DNA from: Pseudacidovorax sp.
Lineage (GTDB): Bacteria; Pseudomonadota; Gammaproteobacteria; Burkholderiales; Burkholderiaceae_C
Assembly: GCF_017991995.1 (NCBI RefSeq)
Contig: NZ_JAGOPN010000007.1
Location: 124,001-188,000 of the forward strand
Direction: 5' to 3'
Length of the DNA: 64,000 bases
In this document: piece after piece, positions 42,720 to 51,994 of the stretch
Position numbering within the stretch: position 1 is the stretch's first letter
Layout of the letters: the number at the start of each line of letters is the position of its first letter
Position numbers and translations under genes: made by a program
Notes under the pieces: model-generated
Seen by the model: the letters and a program-made list of their open reading frames with translations, nothing else
Told to the model about the DNA's origin: nothing
The model's database searches: none

Positions 42720-44330
42720 TCAGTGGGCTGCGCGCAGGCTGGGCCCGATGGCGAACTGGCGCATCCAGGCGTCCACCGCCTCGCGCTGCGACGGATCCAG
42801 GTGCAGGCCAAGCTTGGAGCGGCGCCAGAGCACATCGTCGCCGGTGCGTGCCCATTCCTCGTCGGCCAGGTAGCGCAGCTCGCGCTCGAACACGCCCGGC
42901 GCCACGGCGGCCCCCAGGTCCGCCATGGCCGCCGCATCGCCGAGCACCTGGGCGATGCGGGTGCCGTAGGCGCGCGACCAGCGCCGCGCCAGCGCCGCCT
43001 CGAGCCAGGGATGGCGCCGCTGGACTTCCTGCACGAAGCGCTCGAACTGTGCATCCGGCGGCAGCCGGCGACTCTCCGGGGACAGCCAGCTTGCCAGCTC
43101 GCCGCCGGCCAGCGGGGCGGTCTCGGTCCAGGCCGGACGCCGGTCGTTCAGCATCTCGCCGACGGCATCGGCCGCATCCTCGGCCAGCTTGCGGAAGGTG
43201 GTGATCTTGCCGCCCCAGACCGACAGAAGCGGCGCGGCCTCGGTGTGGCGCTCCAGCAGGTAGTCGCGCGTGACCGCGGAGGGATCGCCCGAGGCGTCGT
43301 CCAGCAGCGGGCGCACGCCGGAATAGGTCCACACCACGTCGGCCGGCGTCACGGCACGCTCGAAGTAGCGGCTGGCCTGTTCGCACAGGTAGTCGATCTC
43401 GCCCGGGGTGATGCGGCCGGCCCGCGGGTCATGGCCTTCCAGTTCCAGGTCGGTGGTGCCGATCAGCGTGAAGTCCTGCTGGTAGGGGATGGCGAAGATG
43501 ATCCGCTGGTCAGGGTTCTGGAAGATGTAGGCATGGTCGTGCTCGAACATCCGCGGAACGACGATGTGGCTGCCCTGCACCAGCCGTAGGCTGCGCTTGG
43601 CCAGCGACTCGCCGCCCGCGGGCGTGGCCGCGCCGCGCAGGAATGCCTCGGCCCAGGGGCCGGCGGCGTTGACGAGCGCCTTGGCCTGCACGGCGCGGGC
43701 GGCATGGTCGGCCGTCTCCAGCGTGCAGGTCCAGCCCTCGGCGCTGCGACGCGCCGCCACGCAGCGGGTGCCGGTGAGGATCTGCGCGCCGCGCGCCCGT
43801 GCGTCGAGGGCGTTGAGCACCACCAGTCGGGCGTCGTCCACCCATCCATCGGAATAGACGAAGCCGCGCTTGTAGCGCGACTTGAGCGGCGCACCGGCCG
43901 GGTGGCGGCGCAGGTCGACGCTGCGCGAACCCGGCAGCACTTCCCGCTTGGCCAGATGGTCGTAGAGGAAGAGGCCGGCGCGGATCATCCAGGCCGGCCG
44001 CATGGCCGGGTCGTGCGGCATCACGAAGCGCAGCGGCCACATGATGTGCGGCGCGCTCTTGAGCAGCACCTCGCGCTCGGCCAGCGCCTTGCGCACCAGC
44101 GAGAACTCGTAGTACTCCAGGTAGCGCAGACCGCCATGGATCAGCTTGGTGGAGGCCGAGGAAGTGTGCGCGGCCAGATCGTCCTGCTCGCACAGCACCA
44201 CCTTGAAGCCGCGGCCGGCCAGGTCGCGCGCAATGCCGCAGCCGTTGATGCCGCCGCCGACGACCAGCACGTCGCACTGGATGGGGTCGAGCTCGAAGCT
44301 GGCGGCGCGAATGCTTTCGGATTCGTTCAT
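42720..44330 (-). CDS. glpD: Aerobic glycerol-3-phosphate dehydrogenase
   Basis: A 536-residue FAD enzyme of the GlpD family. The dinucleotide site is DVLVVGGGINGCGIARDLAG (about residues 20-39), then KLIHGGLRYLEYYEFSLV and the C-terminal DAO_C domain. It oxidises sn-glycerol 3-phosphate to dihydroxyacetone phosphate, feeding electrons to quinone. The ATG at 44330 has AAGGAAT upstream. Divergent from glpR, glpK. Confidence 0.95.
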   Translation of the reverse strand: MNESESIRAASFELDPIQCDVLVVGGGINGCGIARDLAGRGFKVVLCEQDDLAAHTSSASTKLIHGGLRYLEYYEFSLVRKALAEREVLLKSAPHIMWPLRFVMPHDPAMRPAWMIRAGLFLYDHLAKREVLPGSRSVDLRRHPAGAPLKSRYKRGFVYSDGWVDDARLVVLNALDARARGAQILTGTRCVAARRSAEGWTCTLETADHAARAVQAKALVNAAGPWAEAFLRGAATPAGGESLAKRSLRLVQGSHIVVPRMFEHDHAYIFQNPDQRIIFAIPYQQDFTLIGTTDLELEGHDPRAGRITPGEIDYLCEQASRYFERAVTPADVVWTYSGVRPLLDDASGDPSAVTRDYLLERHTEAAPLLSVWGGKITTFRKLAEDAADAVGEMLNDRRPAWTETAPLAGGELASWLSPESRRLPPDAQFERFVQEVQRRHPWLEAALARRWSRAYGTRIAQVLGDAAAMADLGAAVAPGVFERELRYLADEEWARTGDDVLWRRSKLGLHLDPSQREAVDAWMRQFAIGPSLRAAH

Positions 44331-44403
44331 TTCGATTCCTTTTGGCGCGATTTTGCCGCAAATTTTTGCCCTTATCATTTCGTTTGTTTTCGGATCGACG
44401 CGC

Positions 44404-45168
44404 GTGAACCACTCCAACCCTCGCCAAGTCCAGCTGCTGGACACCGTCCGCACCCGCGGAAGCGCCACCGTGGAGGAGCTGGCGGAGGAACTGGGCGTGA
44501 CGCTGCAGACGGTGCGCCGCGACGTGCAGCGCCTGGCCGACGCCGGCCTGCTGGCTCGCTTCCATGGCGGCGTGCGGGTGCCGGTTTCCACCATCGAGAA
44601 CATCGCCCATCCGCAGCGGCAGATGCTCCATGCCGAGGCGAAGGCCCGCATCGCGCGGGCCGTGGCGGCGCAGGTGCCGCACGACTGCTCGCTGATCCTC
44701 AACGTGGGCACCACGGCCGAGGCCATCGCCCGGGCGCTGCTGCAGCACCGCGGGCTGCGCGTCATCACCAACAACCTGCATGTGGCCCACATCCTGGCCG
44801 GCAACGAGGCCTGCGAGGTCATCGTGGCCGGCGGCACGGTGCGCGCCCGCGACCGCGCCGTCGTCGGCGAGGCGACGATGGATTTCATCCGCCAGTTCAA
44901 GGTGGACATCGCCCTTGTCGGCTGCTCGGGCATCGAGCAGGACGGCACCGTGCGCGACTACGACCTGCGCGAGGTGAAGGTGGCCCAGGCCATCATCGGC
45001 CAGGGTCGGGAAGTGTGGCTGGCGGCCGACGCCAGCAAGTTCAACCGGCCGGCGATGGTTCAGGTGGCAACGCTCACGGCCATCGATCGGCTCTTCACCG
45101 ACGCCGAACCGCCGGCGCCCTTCCCCGACCTGCTCGCGCAAGCGCAGGTGCGCTGCGAGATCGCCTGA
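44404..45168 (+). CDS. glpR: DeoR-family glycerol-3-phosphate regulator
   Basis: A 254-residue DeoR-type repressor with an N-terminal HTH (ATVEELAEELGVTLQTVRRD) and a C-terminal sugar-phosphate-binding domain (LNVGTTAEAIARAL, GIEQDGTVRDYDL, ADASKFNRPAM). The GTG start at 44404 matches the family N-terminus. The 73-base gap to glpD contains repeated TTTCG/TTTTCG motifs (for example CATTTCGTTTGTTTTCGG) that could be its operators. It should repress glpD and glpK in the absence of glycerol 3-phosphate. Confidence 0.9.
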   Translation: MNHSNPRQVQLLDTVRTRGSATVEELAEELGVTLQTVRRDVQRLADAGLLARFHGGVRVPVSTIENIAHPQRQMLHAEAKARIARAVAAQVPHDCSLILNVGTTAEAIARALLQHRGLRVITNNLHVAHILAGNEACEVIVAGGTVRARDRAVVGEATMDFIRQFKVDIALVGCSGIEQDGTVRDYDLREVKVAQAIIGQGREVWLAADASKFNRPAMVQVATLTAIDRLFTDAEPPAPFPDLLAQAQVRCEIA

Positions 45169-45210
45169 ACGGCGGCGACCCAGCGCCAACCATTCAACGG
45201 AGACGACACC

Positions 45211-46815
45211 ATGGCATCCCCCACCGACTACCTGCTCGCCCTGGACCAGGGCACCTCCAGCTCACGCAGCATCGTGTTCGACCGCGGCGGCCGCATCGTG
45301 GCCATGGCCCAGCGCGAACTGCCGCAGATCTATCCGCAGCCGGGCTGGGTGGAGCACGACCCGATGGAGATCTGGCGCGGCCAGTTGGCCACCGCCCGCG
45401 ACGCGCTCGCCAAGGCCGGCCTGAAGGCCAGCGACGTCCGTGCCATCGGCATCACCAATCAGCGCGAGACGACCGTGCTGTGGAACCGCCGCACCGGCCA
45501 GCCCGTGCACCATGCCATCGTCTGGCAGGACCGCCGCGCCGAGCCGCTGTGCGCAGAGCTGCGCGCCCAGGGCATGCAGGCCGAGATCCAGCGCAAGACC
45601 GGCCTGGTCATCGACGCCTACTTCTCCGCCACCAAGCTGCGCTGGCTGCTGGACGAAATGCCCGGCCTGCGCGCGCAGGCCGAAGCGGGCGAGCTGGCCT
45701 TCGGCACCGTGGACAGCTGGCTCATCTGGCAGCTGACCGGAGGCCGCGTGCATGCGACGGACGTGACCAACGCCTCCCGCACCATGCTCTTCGACGTGCA
45801 TCGCAATGTCTGGGACGACGAGCTACTGGCTGCGCTGGACATCCCAGCCGCGCTGCTGCCGCAGGTGCAGCCCTCCAGCAGCCTGTTCGGCGAAACAGAC
45901 CCAGCCCTGCTGGGCGCCGCCCTGCCCATCGGCGGCGTGGCCGGCGACCAGCAGGCGGCCCTTTTCGGCCAGGCCTGCTTCGACGCCGGCATGGCCAAGA
46001 ACACCTATGGCACTGGCTGCTTCCTGCTGATGCATACGGGCGAGCGCTTCCAGCCGTCGAGCAATGGCCTGGTGGTGACCAGCGCTGCTCAGTTGACGGT
46101 AGCGCCTGCCGGCCGTGGCGCCGCGCCGCGGGCCACCGGAATCCAGAACGGCCTTGTCGCTGGAGGCGGCGCGCCGGGCGCGGCTACAGCCCAGGCTGCG
46201 GTCGCCCAATACGCGATGGAAGGCAGCGTCTTCGTCGGCGGTGCCGTGGTGCAGTGGCTGCGCGACGGCCTGCAGGCCATCAAGGGCAGCGCCGAGGTGC
46301 AGGCCCTGGCCGAGAGCGTGCCCGATGCCGGCGGCGTGATGATGGTGCCCGCCTTCACCGGCCTGGGCGCGCCCTACTGGAACGCCGACGCCCGCGGAAC
46401 CATCACCGGCCTGACGCGCGGCACGACCGTGGCCCACATCGCCCGCGCCGCGCTGGAGAGCATCGCCTACCAGAGCGCCGCGCTGCTCGCCGCCATGAGC
46501 CGCGACGTCGAGGCCGCCGGCGGCACGCCCGTCGCCGAGCTGCGCGTGGACGGCGGCGCCTGCGTCAACGACCTGCTGATGCAGTTCCAGGCGGACCTGC
46601 TGGGCATTCCGGTCGTCCGCCCCGCGGTGGTCGAAACCACGGCCCTGGGCGCCGCCTTCCTGGCCGGCCTGTCGAGCGGTGTCTACGCCGGCACGGAAGA
46701 GCTGTCAGCTTTGTGGAAAGCAGAGCGCCGTTTCCTGCCCACACTCAGCCGCACGCAGGCCGAGGCGGCCATGGCGCGGTGGGAACACGCCGTACGGCAA
46801 GCGACGGCAGGCTGA
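45211..46815 (+). CDS. glpK: Glycerol kinase with a low-complexity insertion
   Basis: A 534-residue FGGY kinase. N-terminal [15 protein letters not shown], then [13 protein letters not shown] and IVWQDRR, and C-terminal [20 protein letters not shown]. Between SSNGLVVT and [12 protein letters not shown] it has about 33 extra residues rich in Ala and Gly ([14 protein letters not shown], then [11 protein letters not shown]), which most GlpK proteins lack. The active-site motifs are intact. It phosphorylates glycerol for glpD. It follows glpR by 42 bases. Confidence 0.92.
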   Translation: MASPTDYLLALDQGTSSSRSIVFDRGGRIVAMAQRELPQIYPQPGWVEHDPMEIWRGQLATARDALAKAGLKASDVRAIGITNQRETTVLWNRRTGQPVHHAIVWQDRRAEPLCAELRAQGMQAEIQRKTGLVIDAYFSATKLRWLLDEMPGLRAQAEAGELAFGTVDSWLIWQLTGGRVHATDVTNASRTMLFDVHRNVWDDELLAALDIPAALLPQVQPSSSLFGETDPALLGAALPIGGVAGDQQAALFGQACFDAGMAKNTYGTGCFLLMHTGERFQPSSNGLVVTSAAQLTVAPAGRGAAPRATGIQNGLVAGGGAPGAATAQAAVAQYAMEGSVFVGGAVVQWLRDGLQAIKGSAEVQALAESVPDAGGVMMVPAFTGLGAPYWNADARGTITGLTRGTTVAHIARAALESIAYQSAALLAAMSRDVEAAGGTPVAELRVDGGACVNDLLMQFQADLLGIPVVRPAVVETTALGAAFLAGLSSGVYAGTEELSALWKAERRFLPTLSRTQAEAAMARWEHAVRQATAG

Positions 46816-46846
46816 GCAGCCACCGCAAAGCGGCTGAGGGGGTTCC

Positions 46847-47803
46847 TTAATTCGTCGGAACCAGGAAATCCTGGCTGACCCGCATCCCCAGCTCATTGAT
46901 GCGATCCAGGAATTGCGTGAGATACGCATGCAGCCCGGTGGCCAGGATCTCGTCCACGCGGCCGTACTGCAGTTCGGCCAGCAGCTTGCCGGCGCGGCGC
47001 AAGGTTTCGGCGCTCTGGTCGTTGGCGACCTTGCTCAGGTTGTTGACCACCTCGACCAGGCTGGCGTGCAGCGAGCGCGGCATGTCGGCGCGCAGGATCA
47101 GCAACTCGGCCACGCGCTCCGGCTTGATCACGTTGCGGTAGACCTTGCGGTAGACCTCGAACGCCGAGACGCTGCGCAGGATCGCGCTCCAGTGGTAAAA
47201 GTCGTATTCCTGGTGCTCTTCGGTGCCGCCACCGAAGAACTCGCTGTTCATGGCGTGGAACTTCACGTCCACCAGCCGGGCCGTGTTGTCGGCCCGCTCC
47301 AGGAAGGTGCCCAGGCGCAGGAAGTGGTACGCCTCGTCCTGCAGCATGGTGCCCTGCGTGACGCCGCGCGACAGGTGCGAGCGGAACTTCACCCATTCGA
47401 AGAACTGGCCCGGGTCGCGCTCGAACTCGCCCTGGCGCAGCATGCGAAGCACGTCCAGCCAGGTGGTGTTCTGCGTCTCCCACGACTCGGTGGTGAGGGC
47501 GCCCCGCACCGCGCGGGCGTTCTCGCGCGCGGCCTTGAGGCAGGACACGATGGAGGACGGATTGCTCTCGTCCTTGACCATGAACTCCATGACGCCCTCG
47601 GGCGTGATGGCGTCATGCTTCTGGAAGTAGGCGGGCCGCAGTTCGCTGATGGACAGCACGCCCTGCCAGCCCAGCTGGGCCACTTCGGCCGACTGGGGCA
47701 GCAGGGAGGTCTGGTAGTTGACGTCGAGCATGCGCGCCGTGTTCTCGGCCCGCTCGGTGTAGCGCGACATCCAGTAGAGGTGGTCGGCGGTACGGGACAG
47801 CAT
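46847..47803 (-). CDS. Alpha-E domain protein (free-standing)
   Basis: A 318-residue all-helical alpha-E (DUF403) protein, beginning MLSRTADHLYWMSRYTERAE, with YHFLRLGTFLERADNTARLV in the middle. These occur with circularly permuted ATP-grasp enzymes and are predicted partners in a peptide or amide ligase system; no reaction has been established. It lies 35 bases after the ATP-grasp gene. A fused homologue is encoded at 55686-58427. Confidence 0.9.
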   Translation of the reverse strand: MLSRTADHLYWMSRYTERAENTARMLDVNYQTSLLPQSAEVAQLGWQGVLSISELRPAYFQKHDAITPEGVMEFMVKDESNPSSIVSCLKAARENARAVRGALTTESWETQNTTWLDVLRMLRQGEFERDPGQFFEWVKFRSHLSRGVTQGTMLQDEAYHFLRLGTFLERADNTARLVDVKFHAMNSEFFGGGTEEHQEYDFYHWSAILRSVSAFEVYRKVYRNVIKPERVAELLILRADMPRSLHASLVEVVNNLSKVANDQSAETLRRAGKLLAELQYGRVDEILATGLHAYLTQFLDRINELGMRVSQDFLVPTN

Positions 47804-47838
47804 GGGTCTTGTCTTTCTCGAAATCGAAGGGTGCTGCC

Positions 47839-49392
47839 TCAGGCCGCGGAAGAGGACGAGTTCATCGACTGGCTCTGGGACTGCGACTGCCCCTGGCCAC
47901 CCTGGGTCTGCGACTGGCTCTGACCGTTCTTGCCGGCGAAGCGGCGGTCGGGCTCCAGCACCCAGGTGTCCTTGGTGCCGCCGCCCTGCGAGGAGTTGAC
48001 GACCAGCGAGCCTTCCTTGAGTGCCACGCGCGTGAGGCCGCCCGGCACCATCTGCACTTCCTTGGCCGACAGCACGAAGGGTCGCAGGTCGATGTGGCGC
48101 GGCGCGATGCCGGCGTCGACGAAAGTCGGCGACGAGGACAGGCTCAGCGTGGGCTGCGCGATGTAGCCATCGGGCTTGGCCCGCACCACCTCGCGGAACT
48201 CGTCGATCTCGGCCTTGGTCGACGCCGGGCCGATCAGCATGCCGTAGCCGCCGGCGCCGTGCACCTCCTTGACGACCAGGTCTTCCATGTGCGCGAGCAC
48301 ATAGTCCAGGTCGTCCTTGTTGCGGCACATCCAGGTGGGCACGTTCTTCAGGATCGGCTGCTCGCCGAGGTAGAACTCCACCATCTTGGGCACGTAGGGG
48401 TAGATGGACTTGTCGTCGGCGATGCCCGTGCCCACCGCATTGCAGATGACCACGTTGCCCGCCTTGTAGGCGCGCATCAGGCCGGCGCAGCCCAGCGTCG
48501 AATTGGGGCGGAACACCTCGGGGTCGAGGAAGTCGTCGTCCACGCGGCGGTAGATCACGTCGACGCGGCGCGGGCCGCGCGTGGTGCGCATGTAGACGAA
48601 GTCGTCCTTGACGAACAGATCCTGGCCCTCGACCAGTTCCACGCCCATCTGCTGGGCCAGGAAGGCATGCTCGAAGTAGGCGCTGTTGTACATGCCGGGC
48701 GTGAGCACCACCACCGTGGGCTCGGCCGTGGCCGGCGGCGCGCTGGCGCGCAGCGTCTCGAGCAGCAGGTCGGGATAGTGGGCGACGGGCGCCACGCGGT
48801 TCTGCGCGAACAGCTCCGGAAAGAGCCGCATCATCATCTTGCGGTTCTCGAGCATGTAGCTCACGCCGCTGGGCACCCGCAGGTTGTCTTCCAGCACGTA
48901 GTACTCGCCCTTGCCGGCGCTGTCGGGCGCGCGGACGATGTCGATGCCGGAGATGTTGGAATAGATGTTGTTGGGCACGTTCACGCCCATCATCTCGGGG
49001 CGGAACTGGGCATTGCCCTGGATCTGCTCGGCCGGCACGATGCCGGCCTTGACGATCTCCTGGTCGTGGTAGATGTCGTGGATGAAGCGGTTGAGTGCCG
49101 TCACGCGCTGCACCAGCCCCTTCTCCATCGACGCCCACTCGTCGGCCGGGATGATCCGCGGCAACAGGTCGAAGGGGATGAGGCGCTCGGTGCCCGAGCC
49201 ATCCTCGTCCTTGGCGCCGTACACGGCAAAGGTGATGCCGACCCGGCGGAAGATCATCTCCGCCTCTTCACGGCGCGAACGCATCACCTCGGGGGGTTGC
49301 TTCGCGAGCCATTGGTCGTATCGCTGGTAGTGCTGTCGGATCGCGGCCCCTTCGTAGGGGAGCCGCTCATACATTTCATCGAACTTGTGCAT
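47839..49392 (-). CDS. Circularly permuted ATP-grasp type 2 protein
   Basis: A 517-residue protein of the DUF404/DUF407 family. Recognisable blocks: GVNVPNNIYSNISGIDIVR, YVLEDNLRVPSGVSYMLENR, VVLTPGMYNSAYFEHAFLA, RRVDVIYRRVDDDFLDP and VCNAVGTGIADDKSIY-like regions, all typical. Predicted ATP-dependent carboxylate-amine ligase; substrate unknown. The C-terminal tail is glutamine/serine-rich (QSQSQTQGGQGQSQSQSQS). The ATG at 49392 has GGAG upstream. Partner of the alpha-E gene downstream. Confidence 0.9.
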   Translation of the reverse strand: MHKFDEMYERLPYEGAAIRQHYQRYDQWLAKQPPEVMRSRREEAEMIFRRVGITFAVYGAKDEDGSGTERLIPFDLLPRIIPADEWASMEKGLVQRVTALNRFIHDIYHDQEIVKAGIVPAEQIQGNAQFRPEMMGVNVPNNIYSNISGIDIVRAPDSAGKGEYYVLEDNLRVPSGVSYMLENRKMMMRLFPELFAQNRVAPVAHYPDLLLETLRASAPPATAEPTVVVLTPGMYNSAYFEHAFLAQQMGVELVEGQDLFVKDDFVYMRTTRGPRRVDVIYRRVDDDFLDPEVFRPNSTLGCAGLMRAYKAGNVVICNAVGTGIADDKSIYPYVPKMVEFYLGEQPILKNVPTWMCRNKDDLDYVLAHMEDLVVKEVHGAGGYGMLIGPASTKAEIDEFREVVRAKPDGYIAQPTLSLSSSPTFVDAGIAPRHIDLRPFVLSAKEVQMVPGGLTRVALKEGSLVVNSSQGGGTKDTWVLEPDRRFAGKNGQSQSQTQGGQGQSQSQSQSMNSSSSAA

Positions 49393-49467
49393 GGAACGAC
49401 CAATCTCCTTGAGCCATAGCTTAGCAAGTTCAAGGCCATCTCCCGGCCCCACCGTGCGCAAAAGTTT

Positions 49468-51852
49468 TCATTCTTGACCTTCGGGCGGCGGCGGTCGGTG
49501 GTGCCAGTACAGGGCTGCATGCACCCGCTCGCAGCGGACGGCATCCGGCTCGGTGCTGCGCCAATGGGCCGCCCCGCAGCGCGCGGATTCGAAGAAGGGG
49601 ATGCCCTCGGACAGGTAGCGTGCCCGCACCTCGGGCGCCGGGTGGCCGAAGGGATTGCGCCAGCCGTTCTGGGCGACGGCCACGCGTGGCCGCACGGCAC
49701 GCAGCCAGGGCAAACTGGACGAGCTGCGGCTGCCGTGGTGGGCCACGATCAGCAGGTCGGTGCGAAGACTGTCGCCCCTTTCCTGCACGAGTTGCAGTTC
49801 CTGCGCCTGCTCGACGTCGCCGGTCAGCAGGGCGCTGGCGCGGCCGTTGTCGATGCGCAGCACGCAGGAATCGGCATTGCGCTGGGCCAGCGGCTGGGCG
49901 GCCTCGGGCGCGGGGTGCAGCACCTCGAAATCGACGCCTTCCCAGCGCCAGCGCAGGCCGCGTGCGCAAGGAGCGCCGAAGTCGGCCACCGCCGGCTGGG
50001 CGGCGCGCACGGACTCGGCGCCGCCGGTGTGGTCGGTGTCGCGGTGACTCAGCAGGAGCCGGTCCAGCCGCAGGCCCAGGGCGCGCAGCAGCGGCACCAG
50101 CACCCGCTCGCCGGCATCGCTGCGCGGGCCGTAGCGCGGGCCTGCGTCGAACAGCAGCACATGGCCCGCCGTGCGCACGACGATCGCACTGCCCTGCCCC
50201 ACGTCGGCCGCCAGCACCTCGAAGTCGCCGGGCGTCACGGGCTCGGCCTTCCACAGCAGCACCGGCAGCGCAAGCGGCAGACCGAGCAGCCGCCAGCGCC
50301 AGGGGCCGGGCATGACCAGCAGCATGCCGCCGAGCACGCCCGCGGCCGCCGCCCACAGCGGCGGTGCGGCCGCACTGAAGGTCGCACCGGGCAGCGTCGC
50401 CGCCCAGGCCAGCGCGCTGCGCAGCGCCTCCACCGCCAGTGCCGCCATATCCCAGCAGGCCGGCACGGCGATGCCTGCCATGGCCAGCGGCGTCACGACC
50501 AGCGTGATGGCCGGAATCGCAATCAGATTCGCCGCCAGGCCCACCACCGAGACCTGCTGGAACAGCATCAGCCCCAGCGGCGCCAGCGCGACGGTCACCA
50601 CGCCCTGCTCGCGCAGCAGGCGCCGCAATGCCGCACCCCGCCCCTGCGGGCCCACGGCCGGCCCCGCATCGGTGGCGAACAGTACGGCGACCGCGACGAA
50701 GCTGAGCCAGAAGCCCGCCTGCATCAGCCCCCACGGATCGATGGCCACCACCAGCGCGAAGACCACCAGCCATGCCACCGGCCAGGGCCAGCGCCGGGCC
50801 GACAGCCGCAGCAGCACGGCCAGCGCGAGCATCCACACCGTGCGCTGCGAAGGCAGCCCCCAGCCGCTGAAGGCCGCGTAGAGGGCCGCCAGCAGCACGC
50901 CGCCGGCCAGACCGGCATGCTGGGCCGGCCAGCGCAGCATCAATCGCGGGCTGAGCCGCCAGAGCCAGCCGACCACGGCCGCTGCCAGCCAGGCGAACAT
51001 GGTCACGTGCAGGCCCGAGATGCTCATCAGGTGGGCGACGCCCGTCAGGCGGAAGACGGTCCAGTCGGCCGGCGCGATGGCCGACTGGTCGCCGGTGACC
51101 AGCGCCGCCACCACCCGGCCCGCGCTGCTGCCGCCCGTGCGTTCGAGGATGCGGTCGCGCACGGCCTCACGGGCACGCTCGAGCGGCCACTCCCACCACG
51201 AGGGCGTCTGCAGTCGCAGGGGAGCCGGCGCAGGTCGTACCGAGCCGGTCGCCTGGATGTCCTGCTCGAACAGCCAGAGCTCGTAGTCGAAACCGTGCGG
51301 ATTGAGCGTGCCGTGCGGTGCACGCAGCCGTACCGGCAACCGCCAACCCTCGCCCACATGCAACGGCGCGGGCGACGCGACGGCGTCCGGCCAGAACAGG
51401 ATCAGCCGACCGGGCAGCGGCGCCTCGCCCTCGGTCGTGAACTCGAAGCGCAGGCCGCCATCGCGCCGCTGCGGCATGCCCGTCACGCGCCCCTGGAGGA
51501 TGAGATCGCGGCCTTCGAGGGCCGGCGCCAGCGCCCCGGCCAGGCGATCAACGGCACGCCAGCCCGTCTGGGCGAATCCCCCCGCCAAGCCGGCCACCAG
51601 CGCCAGCAGCAGGCCGGCGCGATGGCGCTGCACAGGCAGGAGGCCAGAGAGCAGCCAGGCCGCCAGCCCCACCAGCGCCGCCACGGCATAGGGCCCGACC
51701 GGCCAGAGCGCGGGCTGCCGCAGCTGCAGCGCGATGCCGACGATGGCGCCGGCCAGCCCCGCCATCAGACCCGGCCATCCCCTGCCCCGCCATGACCCCG
51801 TCACGGCGCGCAGGCACCCTCCTGCGCGCACCGCCACCCTGCCTGTGTTCAA
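49468..51852 (-). CDS. comEC: ComEC/Rec2 DNA uptake channel
   Basis: A 794-residue inner-membrane protein. An N-terminal DUF4131 region (two early helices, OB-like loop at 110-220) is followed by the Competence domain (about 235-500, GVAHLMSISGLHVTMF) and a C-terminal metallo-beta-lactamase-like domain with LLSHRDTDHTGGAESV and VAHHGSRSSSS. It would pass single-stranded DNA into the cell during natural transformation. It lies between the two ATP-grasp/alpha-E loci and opposite to the second. Confidence 0.92.
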   Translation of the reverse strand: MNTGRVAVRAGGCLRAVTGSWRGRGWPGLMAGLAGAIVGIALQLRQPALWPVGPYAVAALVGLAAWLLSGLLPVQRHRAGLLLALVAGLAGGFAQTGWRAVDRLAGALAPALEGRDLILQGRVTGMPQRRDGGLRFEFTTEGEAPLPGRLILFWPDAVASPAPLHVGEGWRLPVRLRAPHGTLNPHGFDYELWLFEQDIQATGSVRPAPAPLRLQTPSWWEWPLERAREAVRDRILERTGGSSAGRVVAALVTGDQSAIAPADWTVFRLTGVAHLMSISGLHVTMFAWLAAAVVGWLWRLSPRLMLRWPAQHAGLAGGVLLAALYAAFSGWGLPSQRTVWMLALAVLLRLSARRWPWPVAWLVVFALVVAIDPWGLMQAGFWLSFVAVAVLFATDAGPAVGPQGRGAALRRLLREQGVVTVALAPLGLMLFQQVSVVGLAANLIAIPAITLVVTPLAMAGIAVPACWDMAALAVEALRSALAWAATLPGATFSAAAPPLWAAAAGVLGGMLLVMPGPWRWRLLGLPLALPVLLWKAEPVTPGDFEVLAADVGQGSAIVVRTAGHVLLFDAGPRYGPRSDAGERVLVPLLRALGLRLDRLLLSHRDTDHTGGAESVRAAQPAVADFGAPCARGLRWRWEGVDFEVLHPAPEAAQPLAQRNADSCVLRIDNGRASALLTGDVEQAQELQLVQERGDSLRTDLLIVAHHGSRSSSSLPWLRAVRPRVAVAQNGWRNPFGHPAPEVRARYLSEGIPFFESARCGAAHWRSTEPDAVRCERVHAALYWHHRPPPPEGQE

Positions 51853-51994
51853 GCCTGTTTCTCTCCCTGAACGGCCCGCCGCATGGGGGGTCCGATGGCG
51901 CAGTCCTTGCTTGCTTCTCGGCTAGCATGCGCCCTCGGGCCCGTCATTGCTGCACGCGCGCCGTCACCAGAATAAGCCCAAACCACCGAGTCCC

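Noticed and set aside
43704..46850. 1048-codon open frame on the plus strand
   Set aside because: It overlaps glpD antisense and glpR and glpK in another frame, and has Arg/Gly/Ala-rich low complexity without domains.
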